NCBI GenBank assembly: GCA_963817335.1
Contig: CAWFNX010000005.1
Location: forward strand, 1,054,001 to 1,118,000
From: AV40 sp963817335
Lineage (GTDB): Bacteria > Verrucomicrobiota > Verrucomicrobiia > Chthoniobacterales > UBA10450
DNA length: 64,000 bases
Reading direction: 5' to 3'
Below are positions 63,749 to 64,000 of this stretch, one piece after another. How positions within the stretch are numbered: position 1 is the first letter of the stretch; each line of letters begins with the position of its first letter. The position numbers and the translations under genes were made by a program. The notes under the pieces are model-generated. The model did not search any database. It had not been told where the DNA came from and saw nothing but the letters and a program-made list of their open reading frames with translations.

Positions 63749-64000
63749 ATGAAACTTCGAGTTCTTCCCCTTTTTGTGGCGCTTCTTTGTAGTGCTTTTT
63801 GCGCCGCCGATTCGGCAGTTGTTTTCCGCCCCGGCGGGAAGGCTAAATATGTGCCGCCGGGCGAGGAGGAACTGAACGGCAATGCCGCCGAACTTTTCGA
63901 CATCGGGCAGAAGGCGGAAAAAGATGATAATCCCAGACGCGCCATCGGGGCCTACCGCCAGCTGGTGCGAAAATATCCGCATGACGCACTCGCAGCGGGT
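63749..64000 (+). CDS. BamD/YfiO-like outer membrane lipoprotein, 3' end cut
   Basis: The first 84 codons. The signal region LRVLPLFVALLCSAFCAADS has a Cys in a lipobox-like SAFC position. The mature part runs FRPGGKAKYVPPGEEELNGN then AELFDIGQKAEKDDNPRRAI and a TPR helix pair GAYRQLVRKYPHDALA, the pattern of BamD, which assists beta-barrel insertion. The window ends inside the TPR region. A ribosome site is not evident. Confidence 0.7.
   Translation, partial: MKLRVLPLFVALLCSAFCAADSAVVFRPGGKAKYVPPGEEELNGNAAELFDIGQKAEKDDNPRRAIGAYRQLVRKYPHDALAAG

Overview
The window looks like a chromosomal piece of a Gram-negative member of the PVC superphylum, most likely a soil verrucomicrobium of the Chthoniobacterales/Spartobacteria type. 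This assignment is inference. It rests on a very long GreA fused to an N-terminal domain (a form known from Chlamydiae), an LPS export operon with kdsA, an HPrK-HPr-EI set without sugar permeases, many DUF2851/DUF72/DUF4126-type genes, and secreted proteins with long Thr-Pro tails. There is no plasmid, prophage or CRISPR signature. The only mobile remnant is the broken end of a tyrosine recombinase near 52.8 kb.

Layout. 0-2 kb: tRNA-Gly(GCC) and a DUF6249 / ECF sigma / small membrane protein cluster. 2-8.6 kb (minus): the translation operon nusA-infB-rbfA-nrnA-truB-ribF, without rimP, preceded by a promoter and a leader that looks like an attenuator. 8.7-10.1 kb: a frameshifted family 39 glycosyltransferase. 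10.1-15.3 kb: a SlyA/MarR-controlled RND efflux operon with a perfect SlyA-type operator. 15-24.8 kb: an alcohol dehydrogenase, a secreted protein with a Thr-Pro tail, a glutathionyl-hydroquinone reductase, a peptidoglycan-binding secreted protein and a coupled terC-permease-aminotransferase operon. 24.9-29.1 kb: giant GreA, DUF1761, two small secreted paralogs, ferritin and a single-domain response regulator. 29.2-33.1 kb (minus): a 23S-5S rRNA operon with its own promoter and boxA, no 16S gene beside it, and an insertion inside 23S. 33.2-35.1 kb: rph and gmd. 35.1-40 kb (minus): coaD-yceD-rpmF-plsX-fabH-tatD-ldt, the last two frameshifted. 40.2-45 kb: a universal stress protein, a YwaF-like protein and kdsA-lptC-lptA-lptB. 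45-52.7 kb: a GNAT acetyltransferase, hprK-ptsH-ptsI, PBP1A, PhzF and a Gly/Tyr/His-rich secreted protein. 52.7-58 kb: the integrase remnant, an unknown small gene, a BNR-type secreted protein with the same Thr-Pro tail, a DUF2723 mannosyltransferase-like protein and tRNA-Gly(CCC). 58-64 kb: a prepilin-like protein, DUF2851, DUF4126, serS, DUF72 and the start of a BamD-like lipoprotein gene.

How it works together. Most genes are housekeeping: translation (nusA operon, serS, rpmF, rRNA, tRNAs), fatty-acid and phospholipid initiation (plsX, fabH), CoA (coaD), the LPS envelope (kdsA, lptCAB, PBP1A, the BamD-like protein) and phosphorelay control (HPrK/HPr/EI). The more unusual material is the pair of secreted proteins that share both ends but not their middles, the nusA leader, the split rRNA operon with its 23S insertion, and several families of intergenic palindromes that reach into gene ends. 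Four genes carry an apparent single-base insertion. That is either assembly error or local decay.
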